DNA of 64,000 nt from Dendrolimus kikuchii (taxonomy: Eukaryota; Arthropoda; Insecta; Lepidoptera; Lasiocampidae), in NCBI GenBank assembly GCA_019925095.2, contig CM034392.1, positions 19,634,387 through 19,698,386 on the forward strand. The letters run 5' to 3'. Of this stretch, positions 1 through 10,735 are shown piece by piece. The translations under genes were made by a program, and so were the position numbers. Under the pieces are notes generated by a model. That model saw only the letters and a program-made list of their open reading frames with translations, was not told where the DNA came from and did not search any database. Numbering within the stretch: the stretch's first letter is position 1; each line of letters starts with the position of its first letter.

Positions 1-1060
1 TTCGACCAGCGAAGGCGCCTGTGACTGATTTGGACTGCCAAACAATTACCCAATTTATTTAAGCGGAGTGTTAAACTAAAAGTAATTGCATAAAATTAAA
101 TGTAAGTATACACTTTTTTTGTTTCATACTATTAAAAGCAAGAAATGTCTAAGTATTGTAAATGTGTTGCATTTGATTTTATATACTGGTGCTGCAGGTA
201 GAATTTTTTTTATGATATAGTTTAGTTTTTAAATATAAAGTCTTTCAGTATGAAAATACATAAGACTGAAACTTATTAACATTTTTAGAGACGGTGATGC
301 AGTCTATAGTTACGTCTCACTTGCTCATCACTCATGACTTTCAATAAGTAATTTGTAAGATTCCATTTTGAAATAAATATATTCATCTTCATTAGGAGTG
401 CTGTAAGCTCATTACCTATATCAGAGTAAAACTTTTACTCTCGGCGGTAGTTTTAACAATGTTTGGGAGCAGTCTGTGATGGGAACCATAGCCTTCTTCT
501 GAGGGACTATAATAACCGCTAAGGCGGCGGCAGGGCGGGAGAGGGACAAACCACCCCGCCAGAGGCAGCTCTAGCCATGTAGCACCCGTGTGAAATATAT
601 ACTCGGGCGCCCTCTAGAGCGGTCAAAATGGAATACTTAGTTATAGTTTCGACAGTGAACGGAAATGCGGGTAAAAATGGTGCAATTTTGAATGATGTCG
701 GGAGGCAATAGGAACACTTTGAGAACAAGAACTCTCATAGAAACCATGCTAATAAAATAGCGACAGCATACTGTTGTTTCATTTCCACTTATGACACAAT
801 TTAGTGTGTGGAATAGAGAGAAATATACAATATTTTATTTCTTTCACTACTAAGTGGTCCTATAGCGATAAGTGAGACAAATATATGGTAACGAAGCATT
901 TTTCATTGCATTTTTTTAAAGTTTTTATTCTTAGGGTACAGAGTAAAAATTATTTCTAGGAAGGAAGGGATCAAAAGAATAATACGAAACTCCACCAATA
1001 TAATCTTTAATTATCTGTTTTAAGTCTAATTTCACGTTGAAACAAATGTTATTGTATATA
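1..1060. other. A+T-rich non-coding sequence
   Basis: No coding region or recognised repeat is supported here. A short G+C-richer patch at about 522-620 stands out from the background and may be an old repeat fragment, but I cannot name it. Confidence 0.5.
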
Positions 1061-1525
1061 TTTGCAATGCGCCCGGAATCACGACGTCAGCCATAACACA
1101 GACGCAACGTTTTTGAGCGCACTGGCGCCGCGAGCGACGCGTGGTTTTTGGAGGTCTCGCTACGCACGGCGGAAGACCCAGTACTATAGGTAAAGCCGGC
1201 ATTGCACCCGACTCTGCCCTGATACGTGGAATAGGCAAAGCAGATGCACTGGAGGGCGTTCAACTACATCCGCGCGCCGTAAACGTAAGACCGCGAGAGA
1301 TGGTTTTTGGGAAAATACATCAGCTGTTACACCGTGGGGACTCTGATCTACCGCCTAGAGTAAAGGTCCACGCGTTGTGGATTGTGGATCCTTGGGTGAT
1401 AGGAGGAACACCGGAATGCCACAAGTTCCGTACTACCTCATTGTTTGTTCCTGGGTACAGTACAGTACAGTACAGTAGGGTAAATAAATCATTCTCTCTT
1501 CTACAGAAAAGGGTTTTTAAATAAA
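1060..1525 (+). other. G+C-rich island with an unrecognised 127-codon open frame
   Basis: Base composition changes sharply here, with many CpG-containing words. A plus-strand open frame runs from 1141 to 1524. Its predicted product has no motif I recognise, no signal peptide and no membrane segment. A five-base tandem repeat (TACAG) lies at about 1454-1477, and the stretch CTCTCTTCTACAG at about 1493-1505 resembles a 3' splice acceptor inside the frame. The island could be part of an old mobile element or an exon-bearing fragment. I do not assign a function. Confidence 0.2.
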
Positions 1526-1982
1526 TTTGACTTTTCGGAAGTTATAATAAAATTTTAAAATCTTTTAGTATTTGTACTGTTCTTTGTAAAGCACAAAGTA
1601 GTATAGGTACCATCTTTGGTTGTGACGTTAATACAAGAGGCATTCAAAAGTAAATTGGATGCCTTATGCAAATGTACGCAGTTATTGCAGTAATCGGTGC
1701 TCGCAATTTGCATTGCGTACTCCTTACTTTATTTGTTTTGTTCACATACTAAAGAATTTTATTGTCTCGTTTTTGCACTCGCATTCTGTTCAACAAATAA
1801 ACCATTGTGCAAAAGTTTTAAAATAACGCAAATAATATTCAATCTAATGTAATGAAAATGCGGTCAGATTGTTTAACGGCGTTTTGCGTTGAATTTTTTT
1901 TTAAATTACATATTCATGGAAACTTGGTCAAGTACAAGCCATGGTAATTAGACTGTGTATATTGCAGTTTTTTTTATTATCT
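1526..1982. other. A+T-rich non-coding sequence
   Basis: I see no gene or named repeat here, only A/T-rich sequence leading to the start of the Helitron-like element at 1983. Confidence 0.5.
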
Positions 1983-2196
1983 TATACTAATATATAAAGC
2001 TGAAGAGTTTGTTTGTTTGTTTGCTTGAACGCGCTAATCTCACTACTGGTCTGATTTGAAAAATTCTTTCAGTGTTAGATAGCCCATTTATCGATGAAGG
2101 CTATAGGCTACGTATAATCACGCTAAGATCAATAGTTTTTTAACTTACTTTTTTTTAAACTATTCCACGGGGACGAAGTCGCGGGCAGAAACTAGT
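1983..2196 (+). mobile_element. Helitron-like non-autonomous element
   Basis: The element begins with TATACTAATATATAAAG and ends in a small G+C-rich hairpin region (GGGGACGAAGTCGCGGGC) followed by ACTAGT. A second copy with the same beginning, middle (the ATTCTTTCAGTGTTAGATAG region) and end lies at 24610-24806. The CTAGT terminus after a short hairpin is the known signature of insect Helitron-derived elements. It carries no ORF. Family placement rests on the termini only. Confidence 0.55.
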
Positions 2197-3279
2197 AATT
2201 AATATTGCCAATAAAGTAAACGCATTCTTGGTGAATCGAATACTTTAACCTCGGACCTCTTCTCTAATCCAGTCATATTTTGAATATATTCTCTGCATCT
2301 CTTTGTATCAACAAACTCGCTAGCAACATATGTTTACTTCATAATAATAATTATTATTCGTCTTTCTTTTTAAATGTAGTTTATACTAATACAAGGTTTA
2401 ACAAAGTAATTTATATGAATGATTACTGAAAAAGCTTGATGGCGATCGCATTATATCCATTCGATGCAGTCATCTAAAAAATCTTTCATCGTATATCTTC
2501 ATTCATCCTTGATATTGAAAATTTTACAAATAAGGCCATTAAGGAAAAATAAATAAATATACGAACATATAAATACTATTATATACATTTTCATATTTAC
2601 ATAATAATATGGGTGTATGTCAGAGAAAAATATGAAAACACACTTTTTCAAGTTAAAGTATTAGTACAGATGAAGTATATGTTTTGTGTGTTGTGATTTA
2701 GTATTAATTTGAATTACATATTTGTAAGTGACTTTTAATCAAGAACTGGATGATAGTATAATTTAAACGTTACACAGTCAAACAAATAACCCTGGGGTTT
2801 AACCACGACCTTTAAACAGTCTATAAAAACTGTCAATATAAATAACAGAACTTTTTATTACACTTGTTCTACATTTTCAAAAAAGTAGAGTTGCACACAG
2901 TCATTTGAGATAATTAATTGCATTTTTGTACACAAAAAGTGTTGTATCAGAAATAAGTCAAGGTTTACAGATTTTGAAGATCCGGAAAGAAGAACCAATG
3001 TTAGGGAATCCGGATACATTGCAAACCTACAGAGTAAATTTTTGCAATTTTTTCTCACTCTACTGGTCTGTTATGTCAATTGTGTATCGGCTGTGCTACC
3101 TTGACATCGTGCCCATTACTCACGCTTTCGTACCTCATGGTCACCCTTGTCTTGTTTTGCACTACTTTTTAGTGTCAATTATTATGTTAAACGTTGTTGT
3201 TTCTTGCAGAAAACTACTTATTAAAATATATTTTTTATATGTAATTAGTTGCATGTTCAGGGTTAGTTGCTAATGAGTG
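2197..3279. other. A+T-rich non-coding sequence
   Basis: I find no supported gene. Short open frames at 2858-3273 on both strands have A/T-driven composition and no recognisable domain. Confidence 0.5.
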
Positions 3280-3640
3280 GTTAGAATAAGTGTTTGACTT
3301 GGTACAAGCGGAGGCGTTCCACGCCTGCCAGGGCCTTGTGCAGAAGCTAGACTATGTACCCGGAGGGCCTGGCAGAAAAGTGGCCCACGACTCGAGCGGC
3401 AATAATACTTTTTCAGAGATGCGAGTGCCACCATAACGTGTCGTATCCCACACGCTTCCACTGCGCTTCCCCCGGGTTACTAAGTCCTCAAACGCATTTC
3501 CCATCGTACATAAAAGACGGAGGTGCTCAGCGCGCGTCTACACTGCTGTGGAGGTGTAAAATTTTGCGTTTTGACTTGCGTCACCCTCGACTTACCACAT
3601 GCATTTGTTCTTCTGTAAAATTTTATATAGTGTAACTACT
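3280..3640. other. G+C-richer patch, probable old repeat
   Basis: Composition rises between about 3300 and 3600, where several short overlapping frames occur on both strands without recognisable motifs. It is followed at about 3655-3710 by words resembling the 300-bp interspersed repeat described at 6322 (GATGGAAAGTAGTTACCGCC). No function can be given. Confidence 0.25.
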
Positions 3641-3710
3641 TTTTATTACTGGAGATCAGTACACAGGCACGACTGATGGAAAGTAGTTACCGCCACTTGT
3701 AGGCATTTGG

Positions 3711-4255
3711 ATCATGAAGTTGGTACTAACATGCTGCCGGTTTCGAATGAATTTTATGACTCATTTAAAAATAGCATATCGTAGAACTTCAGGAAAGTCG
3801 CAGCTGGAAGCTTATACTGAATTTTAAAAGCATACAAGAGATATCTTATTGAGAACTTTTACGAACATGAGCGAAGAGGCTCAAGGAACCGAAAATGAAA
3901 GCCCCCATTTAATGGCGAGCTGTGATAGAAAAGGGGCAATAGCATTATTCTCAATAGTTTCTCTCACACTCTAGAACACTCACCATTATATACCTACATA
4001 CAGACTGTAAAAAACACAAGGGGACCTGAGATTTCTTGGAAGGCCAAGCGTACCCAAAACATTCTTTGAATTTGAGATCATATACAACGCGAACAGCACA
4101 GGATCGAGTTCAATTAATTAATTGATATGAAAGTTCCCTAGATCACAAGTTCAAGCAGTTATGCATAATATTGATAACACATCTTATTACTTCATATTGT
4201 AAGAATGCAAACATTACGATACAGGTCTACCTGTACCTGTCTACCTGGTCTACCT
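3711..4255. other. Non-coding sequence before the palindrome
   Basis: No gene is seen. The last 40 bases hold short direct repeats of CTACCTG/GTCTACCTG immediately left of the long inverted repeat. Confidence 0.45.
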
Positions 4256-4355
4256 GGCCTATTTTACCTGCACCTATACTGATCAGTTCTTATTGACTAG
4301 TACTCTAGTACTAGTCAATAAGAACTGATCAGTATAGGTGCAGGTAAAATAGGCC
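4256..4355. repeat. Perfect 49-bp inverted repeat with 2-bp spacer
   Basis: Bases 4256-4304 and 4307-4355 are exact reverse complements with only CT between them, checked base by base. The arms start GGCCTATTTTACC on the left and end GGTAAAATAGGCC on the right. Transcripts would fold into an uninterrupted 49-bp hairpin and the DNA could extrude a cruciform. There is no ORF in it and no obvious target-site duplication. It could be a recent templated-repair event, a small-RNA hairpin locus, or a read or assembly foldback artefact. Confidence 0.9.
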
Positions 4356-4494
4356 CTTACTTTTTACACGGCACCAGTAATCTTCAACGTGTTTCTTTAT
4401 ATGTGAGTGCATACAGAAAGTATGAGATTATATTACTTGCATTGATTGATTCTGATTTTTCTGTACCGGAAATTTGTTCTGTTAGATAAGAACC

Positions 4495-5572
4495 CTTAGG
4501 GGTGGGTCATCCACAAATTACGTTACACGAATTTCATGATTTTTGACCCCGTCTTTGTCACAGCTGGTCACATTCGTGAGGCTCCTCGCTCCTTACACAC
4601 TAAGGGATGCACGTCACATATTTTGCAATTTTACATCAAGCAACTAATAACTTAAAACAGCAGTTCTGTAATTATTTTTATTTCCTTTTTTTAAATAATT
4701 ATACATTTGCTCATACAGATAGAGTTGGAAATATTTTGAGGTTTTTCGTTAATAGTTCCAATTTCGTGTTTTAAAACTTAAATATTGTTACATGCAAGCG
4801 GCGGGTACGCACTTAGGATTGGAAGTAAATACCAGTTTTTTTAACTAAATGGTTTTATTCGCTTACACAGCCGTTTGTGGTTCTTCTCGGCAGGGTTGCC
4901 CCTTCACACACAACTAACGACGCTCTGCCCCGACGATGAGATGTCTCACTGACAATACTGTCGTCAGTATTGCGTAGACCACCTCCTGTTACTGCAGTGC
5001 TCACCTTTGAATTTACCGCGCGTAGCTCGCTTTTGGATCTCCTCTTAAACTACGATAAATTCTCCTTCACTGAACTGCCCACTAAGTTTTTCACTAAATT
5101 CACCACTTAACTCGTCACTATATTCTACTTAACTCTTCTGCCAACTCTCCCGTATCGCACCTTGTCGCTTTGATGTCTTACGCTGCTTATGTACTCGGAA
5201 GAATCTTCCGGAACCCATAATTTCGATCGTCTTTTCCTTATTCTTTTTTTTACTGTCTGTCCCTTTCTAAACATCTATCTATGTCTGTCTTTTCCTTCTT
5301 GAATCTCCTGTTCTAGCATTTCGATCTTCATTTCGTTATTCTTTTGTTTATCATCTATCCCTTTCTAAAATGTATCTGTCCTTGTCTAGCCTTTTTCTTC
5401 TGGAATCTTCTGCATTTTTCTGAAATGCCTTAAACCAACTAGACCGTACCACCATCGCTCGCCACAATATATTTTGATTTTGAAATGTGACGTCATCAAT
5501 TTTTTTATCTCTACCACCCCTTGCACACAATATCACACTTTGTCGACCGTGAATTTGTGGATGGCACCTTAG
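4495..5572. mobile_element. Non-autonomous DNA transposon, ~1.07 kb, with terminal inverted repeats
   Basis: The left end contains CATCCACAAATT at 4508-4519 and the right end its exact complement AATTTGTGGATG at 5552-5563. The pentamer CTTAG occurs just outside both ends (4495-4499 and 5568-5572) and may be the target duplication. The interior is G+C-richer than the flanks, has C/T-rich tracts at 5230-5400 and no transposase-like frame. The superfamily is not determined. Confidence 0.55.
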
Positions 5573-5976
5573 AGTATACAGATGTTATTAGATAAATGTA
5601 TTGCCTGATAAAGTTCAAGCGCAATCACCATCCCCGATCGGCATCAAACTGCAGAGTGCTGAACCGTTTTAATATAGTATTTTATTATTCGTAATGACAC
5701 GCCCCGAACTAAATATTTAATACAATCGTGATAAGTCGATATAACGTTGTATTATGTGTCAGTTGTCGATATAAATTATTATTGTTTGAAAATGTACAAC
5801 GTAAGAAATGTAAGAACAGCTCGCGTCTGTTCAGTTATGATTAGAAAATTTATTGATTTTGTCGTGGTTTGACTAAACAGGTAATGTAAATTAAATAACT
5901 ATGTCTAATCTGTAATATTATAAAATTCTAAACATGCCGTGTCTGTCCATTAAAGTTATTAAAAAATAACAACTGC
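5573..5976. other. A+T-rich non-coding sequence
   Basis: I see no gene, terminal repeat or named element in this stretch. Confidence 0.5.
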
Positions 5977-6150
5977 ATTAAACTATATAAACGATGGAGA
6001 ATATGATGCAATTTTTTTAGATATCTTGTCTGTTTGTTTGGTGTAGTGTAAAAACTACTGGACCGATTTCGATGTGGTTTTCGTTGATCGACAGCAAATT
6101 TTTAGACTTAAAATTTGCGTTACTATTTATCCTGCGAACTCAGTAGGAAG
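5977..6150 (+). mobile_element. Relic of a Helitron-like interspersed element
   Basis: The words ACTATATAAACGATGGAGAA and the following A/T-rich and GGACCGATTTCGATG region recur on the opposite strand near 15535-15722, and a related internal part recurs at about 14835-14950. These shared blocks identify a dispersed repeat. The GACCGATTTCGATG type of word is common in insect Helitron-derived repeats, so the class is an inference. Confidence 0.4.
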
Positions 6151-6321
6151 CTTTTAAGAATCATAAATATTTCAGATATAGATTAAAGACTTTCAAATAA
6201 CTGATGTCTTAAAAAAGTTCTTGTTTATGAATGAGTAATCAATTTATTTAATAACATCATACCAGATATGATCCGTGCATCACACACACGAATATAAACT
6301 ATCCTAGAGTTAAAAAAAAAT

Positions 6322-6630
6322 GTATTGCAGGAGTTCAGCAGACAGGCAGACGGCTAGCTTGATGGAAAGCGGTTACCATCGCCTATGGACATTTGCAACA
6401 TCAAAGGTGTTACAAATGCGCTGCTGCTCTCTTAAGGGAGACTGGAACCTGCTCGCTAATGCTGGAACACAACTCAAGGTTGTTATGGCGATATGCTTTA
6501 GACCAGGGGTGGTAGCCATCTAGTCGGGCAAATGCCCTACCACCTGGTTGTGGGTTGTTTTGTCGCCTCTTACGAGAGGCCGCCCGGCCGCAGGAAATTG
6601 TTTTCTTTCTCCGTTCCTGCACGGATAGAG
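6322..6630 (+). repeat. 300-bp interspersed repeat, copy 1 (near full length)
   Basis: This copy starts TATTGCAGGAGTTCAGCAGA, contains GGAAAGCGGTTACCATCGCC and ends CCGTTCCTGCACGGATAGAG. The same order of blocks recurs at 13811, 16491, 24871 (minus), 25911, 26411, 27214, 27678 and 31060. It has no coding capacity, only chance frames. The words are typical of a repeat widespread in moth genomes. Whether it is a SINE or the 3' end of a LINE cannot be settled from the window. Confidence 0.65.
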
Positions 6631-7632
6631 TATAGAGTACCACTGAAGTGCTATAACTCGTTTTGAATTAAATTTAAGTCGAAAGTTAAATATGCAGAAA
6701 CTATAAATGTTTTAAAGGTTTTAGCTACGATTATTATTTATTTTTGATCTTTATGTTATGGCTTCTTTATATCAGCTACGGTCATAGAAAAACTCAAATG
6801 TCAAGCGTTAACGCCTTACATATTTATTTATCTACCCTCAAATTTACTTAATTTTTATGTATAGTTAATCGTACTAATCTAATTTGAAACATTATTGTGC
6901 AATAAAATAAACATATTAAATTCTACGTTAAACTAAATATCATTTCCGCAATATACTTTTAATTACGATTTTCCTGTACTTGTTGCATTAGTATCATACA
7001 ATAAATAACGCTTGGGAAAACAACTTACTTAAGTTTAAAAACTATTAAAAATCACGTTTCGGTCCAGTAACTGTACTACTGAACCGGAATTCGATCGCAA
7101 ATTATTTCAATATAATAAAACGGATCTCCTTAAGTTGAGAATAAAAAATCTTGTTATGACTCAATGACATTACATTGTTGGATTTATCATAATATTTATT
7201 ACTGTGGGAATATGAATTACGGGGTTTGTAACCTTTATTTATAAAGAAAGAAAAAAATAAATACCTAATTAGTTTCCACAAAGTAATCTGCAAGTGACTC
7301 TTTGCTGTGGACGACTGGTTGAGTGATTTTAAGTTTTTTTAACTCGTTAAGTGAATAAGCAATGACAACTGCAAAGAGTGTTTATTTTCCAAAAGCGACA
7401 TGACATGAGACCAATAAAATTAATGAAATGTAGGACATTTTTAAGAATGCATGAAATTGCCACTCACTATATTACTGTACCGAAAGATATTCTGATACAG
7501 AGATTATTTTTAGTGCTTATCTGCCAATCTACATTATATTCCTTTGCAAAATATTATCAATTAAATTATACCATAGCATAATAATATAGCAATAATAATG
7601 CTCTCACTGCTTCGGTCGAGTCTCCTTATTTC
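6631..7632. other. A+T-rich non-coding sequence
   Basis: I see nothing that supports a gene. Short frames at 7102-7293 and 7378-7581 consist of A/T-driven residues without motifs. Confidence 0.5.
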
Positions 7633-7893
7633 AATAATAATAAATATAATAATAATAATAAAATCGGCAGACAAACACGCATATTGTATATCCCCAAATT
7701 AAGAAAGTTACGCTTGTGTTATGGGTAACATACAACGAACGACTCTGGGGTCGATCCCAGACACCCAGACCATAGTAAATAACGGAGAAAATACGTTTCC
7801 GAAATTTACTATACCAGGAATCGCACCCGGAGCCTCTGCGTTGCAGTGAGGTAGACCGGCAAAGGCTTAGCCCGCTCAACCACAGAAGCCGTC
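7633..7893 (-). mobile_element. tRNA-derived SINE (family 2), copy 1
   Basis: Read on the minus strand, the element starts GGACGGCTTCTGTGGTTGAG, has an A-box-like GTGGTTGAGCGGGC and a weak B-box-like GGGTGCGATTCC, and ends in a (TTA)n/(ATT)n tail, seen on plus as AATAATAATAA at 7633-7661. Other copies lie at 13635 (plus), 54609 (plus) and 61111 (minus). The hexamer ATTTCA flanks both ends and may be the target duplication. The split promoter shows descent from a tRNA gene, but the sequence cannot fold into a functional tRNA. Confidence 0.65.
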
Positions 7894-8039
7894 CATTTCA
7901 GAGGAAAATATGTCAACAAATTGACATTTTTATATGTGCTGTGACTGAATTCACAATAACTGTATACTATATTATATATTATGATGATTGAATATGTATA
8001 TATGTATATAAATGTATTATGTTTACCACTCTATCGTAT

Positions 8040-8911
8040 ACTCAAGCCGTGGTAGCGTAATGGCTAGCGCACACGCCCGGGACTCAAAGGGCGTGGAATC
8101 GATACTGGCCGGAACGCATGCACCACTTAGGCTGTTTTTTGACCTAATGTGCATATTATTACAATTACCATGTTAACAACGATGAAGGAAACATCGTGAT
8201 GCAACCTGCACATCGAGATAACCGATGTGTCAATCTGCCAAGCCGCCTTGGACAAGTGTGGCGGGTATACTGTCCTTTCCCCTATAATGGGAGGCCCGAG
8301 CCCAGCAGTGGGACATTTATGGGCTGTTCTTATTATATATTATTATATTTATCGGCGCTAAGAACCTCAGCCAGAAGGCCCAGCTCGCCGTACACAACGC
8401 GGTGCTGGTACCTACGCTCACGTATGGAAGCGAGAGTTGGGTATGGAAGAAAGAGCATGAAAGTAGAGTAAACGCGGTCGAGATGCGAGCACTGCGCAAA
8501 ATCTGCGGAGTGACGCTCGCGGACCGCGTTCGTAATACCGAAGTAAGAAAGAGAGTTGGTCTGAAAGAGAGTGTCGGGGTGAAGGTAAGGAAAGGAATGC
8601 TCCGGTGGTTCGGGCATGTGGAAAGAATGCATGATGAAAGAATGACTAAACAGATATACAATGCAAAAGTGGATGGATGCAGAAGTCGTGGAAGGCCACG
8701 ACACACCTTCCATGATCAAATTGATCGTGTACTAGCAGAAGGTGATGTCAGGAGCCTTAAGAACAGACGAGCTTGCATGACAAGAGTTATGAATGTCAAA
8801 GAGGCAAGTGAGGTGTGTAAGAATAAGCCTAAATGGCACTCTGTTGTTCGTGCCTACCCCGCGAGGGAACTGGCGTGAAGTTATGTATGTATGTATGTAT
8901 GTATGTATATT
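8040..8911 (+). mobile_element. tRNA-derived SINE (family 1), interrupted in its tail by an RTE fragment
   Basis: The head (CAAGCCGTGGTAGCGTAATGG) has an A-box-like TGGTAGCGTAATGG. The body ends with GCCCAGCAGTGGGACATTTA at about 8301-8320, a LINE-like 3' tail, then an ATT-rich stretch. TATCGTAT occurs at 8032-8039 and again at 8912-8919, so the SINE plus its nested RTE insert is bounded by an 8-bp target duplication. A second copy lies at 8961-9264 in reverse orientation. The element is non-coding and depends on LINE enzymes for mobility. Confidence 0.65.
8355..8905 (+). mobile_element. 5'-truncated RTE-like LINE: C-terminal end of reverse-transcriptase ORF
   Basis: An open frame runs from the left edge and is easily read from 8402 to 8878 (about 158 residues). 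It contains PTLTYGSESW, LRWFGHVERM, GRPRHTF and NRRACMTRVM, motifs found at the C-terminus of RTE-type endonuclease/reverse-transcriptase polyproteins. No catalytic FADD box remains, so the fragment is not functional. The stop at 8876-8878 is followed directly by GTTATG and a (TATG)n tail, typical of RTE elements. TATATTTATCG occurs at 8344-8354 and 8906-8916 as an 11-bp target duplication. The fragment inserted into the tail of an older SINE. Confidence 0.85.
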
Positions 8912-8960
8912 TATCGTATTGGTGACAACTTTAATGATAGCTATGTTTGAATGTTTGTAA

Positions 8961-9264
8961 GTTAATAAATAAATATTATAATAATAACAACTAATAAACA
9001 TCTCACAGTTGGGCTTGAGCCTCCCATTTTTTATACGCGGAACGGACAATATACCTGCCACGCTTGTCCTCGACGGATTGGTGGGTTTTGTTTTATCGAT
9101 TATCTTGATGTGTAGGTTTCATCAAGATGTTTCCCTACATCGTTAGCACGTAGTCATTGTAACAATATGTTATATACATTAGTGCATGCTTTTCGGCCAG
9201 GATTCGAATCCTCGCTCTTTGAGTTTGTGACGCGTGCACTAACTGCTAAGCTACCACGGCGACC
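8961..9264 (-). mobile_element. tRNA-derived SINE (family 1), copy 2
   Basis: On the minus strand the head reads GGTCGCCGTGGTAGCTTAGC with a good B box, GGATTCGAATCC, at about 9200-9211. The body matches the copy at 8040 (GATGTAGGGAAACATC..., CAAGCGTGGCAGGTATA) and ends in a degenerate GCCCAACTGTGAGATG tail and an A/T-rich run. It lies in inverted orientation about 50 bp from the first copy. It is not a tRNA gene, because the rest of the cloverleaf is absent. Confidence 0.65.
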
Positions 9265-10439
9265 ACAGAGGAAAATATTTATAGTACGCCATATTAATAC
9301 TAGACAGACTGAGTTTTACAAATTGAAATTAGTAATCTTTATGCCGGATTTCTCACGTTTATTTGATTTCGATGTAGGCATGCGATAATTGTTTAATATG
9401 CATATTAAATGTCAAAGAATGCCTAAACGATGTGACTTTTGACATTCATCATTCAAATTTCATGGTAATAATACAAAAGTAAAAGTGAGTTTCTTTGTTT
9501 GTTGTATTTATAAAAATAGTAGTTTGTATTTTATTTTATTGGAATAACAAACAGGCCACATCATTAAAAATGTATACACAAAGTTACAACTTAAATATGA
9601 ACGAATAATGCAGCCCACAGCATTTTTCGCAGGTTAATATAGATATATATTTACATATAATATTTTATATATTATTATAAACTATAAATAAAAAGAAGGG
9701 AAAGAAAGTACTTAAATAAATCCTAAAATAATATTATATGAGCTCTTTCTTCTTATTAAATAACGCTCTTGAAGATTTGTGTACGTAGCGAATATCAAGT
9801 ACTGAATATAGAAGTTGCAAAATAATACTGTAAACGAAATCTTAAAGGAAAGGCTTTCATTAAACAGTTCACATTTTCTACGGATACACACAATTTTTGC
9901 TTAGAAACTGTCAAACATTATTAATAGAAAATATTAAATTTGCAAAATATTAATAGCAATAAGAAACTGCATAGTAAAACAGTAAACAATCCTTTGTAAT
10001 ATCGCCAAAAAGTACTTAAGAGAACATAATGAAATAGTATTTTTTTCATCAAGGAAAATGCGAAAGCTCCTTCGGGATATACAAACAATATGTCTAATGT
10101 TGTTCCATGTTCATCAAGAGGCAGAGAAAAAAAAACAATCATTCTTGTATTTCATTGACTCAATAAATATTTCCGGTAACATTGAATATTTAATTTTTTC
10201 ATAGCAGTTTAAATTATGTACAATTTCCTAATAAAAAAAATTACAAATAAAATATAATAAAAAAAATACTACCTGTCCTTGGAATATAATACTTAAATTC
10301 ATTTATAAACATTTATATATTTTGTAGATATGTATTTGTATGGTATGTATATTAAGTATATATCTATGTAATATATAAAATTCCTGCATATATTTATATC
10401 ATTTATGTATTTATTATTAAAATATAAGTAGTTCGTTCT
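9265..10439. other. A+T-rich non-coding sequence
   Basis: There are long A/T runs at 9640-9740 and 10180-10270. No gene or repeat family is recognised. Confidence 0.5.
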
Positions 10440-10615
10440 ATTTGTTACGTATACCACCATCGCCATTATCATCTCAATTCATTCCAAGGGTTGTCTGGAA
10501 AAGATCGCTTATTAGCGATAAGACTGCCTTTTGTACATAAATAACTAGATATAGTTTTAGTCTTTAAGTTTATTTTGTATTGGTGTCTAATAAAGTGTTA
10601 TCTATATATCTATAA
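10440..10615 (+). mobile_element. LINE 3' end fragment
   Basis: The blocks GGTTGTCTGGAAAAGATCGC, TTAGCGATAAG and GTATTGGTGTCTAATAAAGTG recur in reverse orientation at 15750-15945. This matches the 3' untranslated end of a non-LTR retrotransposon. A small hairpin formed by GATCGCT/AGCGATA is conserved, and an AATAAA signal precedes an A/T tail. No coding part remains. Confidence 0.5.
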
Positions 10616-10735
10616 GTCTCAAATCGCTGTCGGTTGGTAACGTGCCTAAAAGGCTGGCCGCATTTCCGCGCTGAATGGCAAGCCGATGCATTTCCCCCAG
10701 TACAGGCCAGCCTTTTGGTAACATTGATGTATTTT
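10616..10735. repeat. Short G+C-rich hairpin repeat
   Basis: AAAAGGCTGGCC at 10648-10659 and its exact complement GGCCAGCCTTTT at 10705-10716 bracket a 45-bp loop. The sequence stands out from the A/T-rich flank and could be a remnant of a mobile element. Confidence 0.5.

Noticed and set aside
2858..3273. Small frames that could be short host proteins
   Set aside because: Composition is A/T-driven, there are no domains, and both strands are open, as expected by chance.
7378..7581. 67-codon plus-strand frame
   Set aside because: No recognisable motif, signal peptide or conserved pattern; its length is within chance for this composition.
8880..8910. Independent (TATG)n microsatellite
   Set aside because: It always follows the RTE stop codon at each copy, so it is the element's own tail.
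9195..9264. tRNA gene on the minus strand (good B box GGATTCGAATCC)
   Set aside because: It sits at the head of a SINE with a family tail. The acceptor stem and full cloverleaf are not present.
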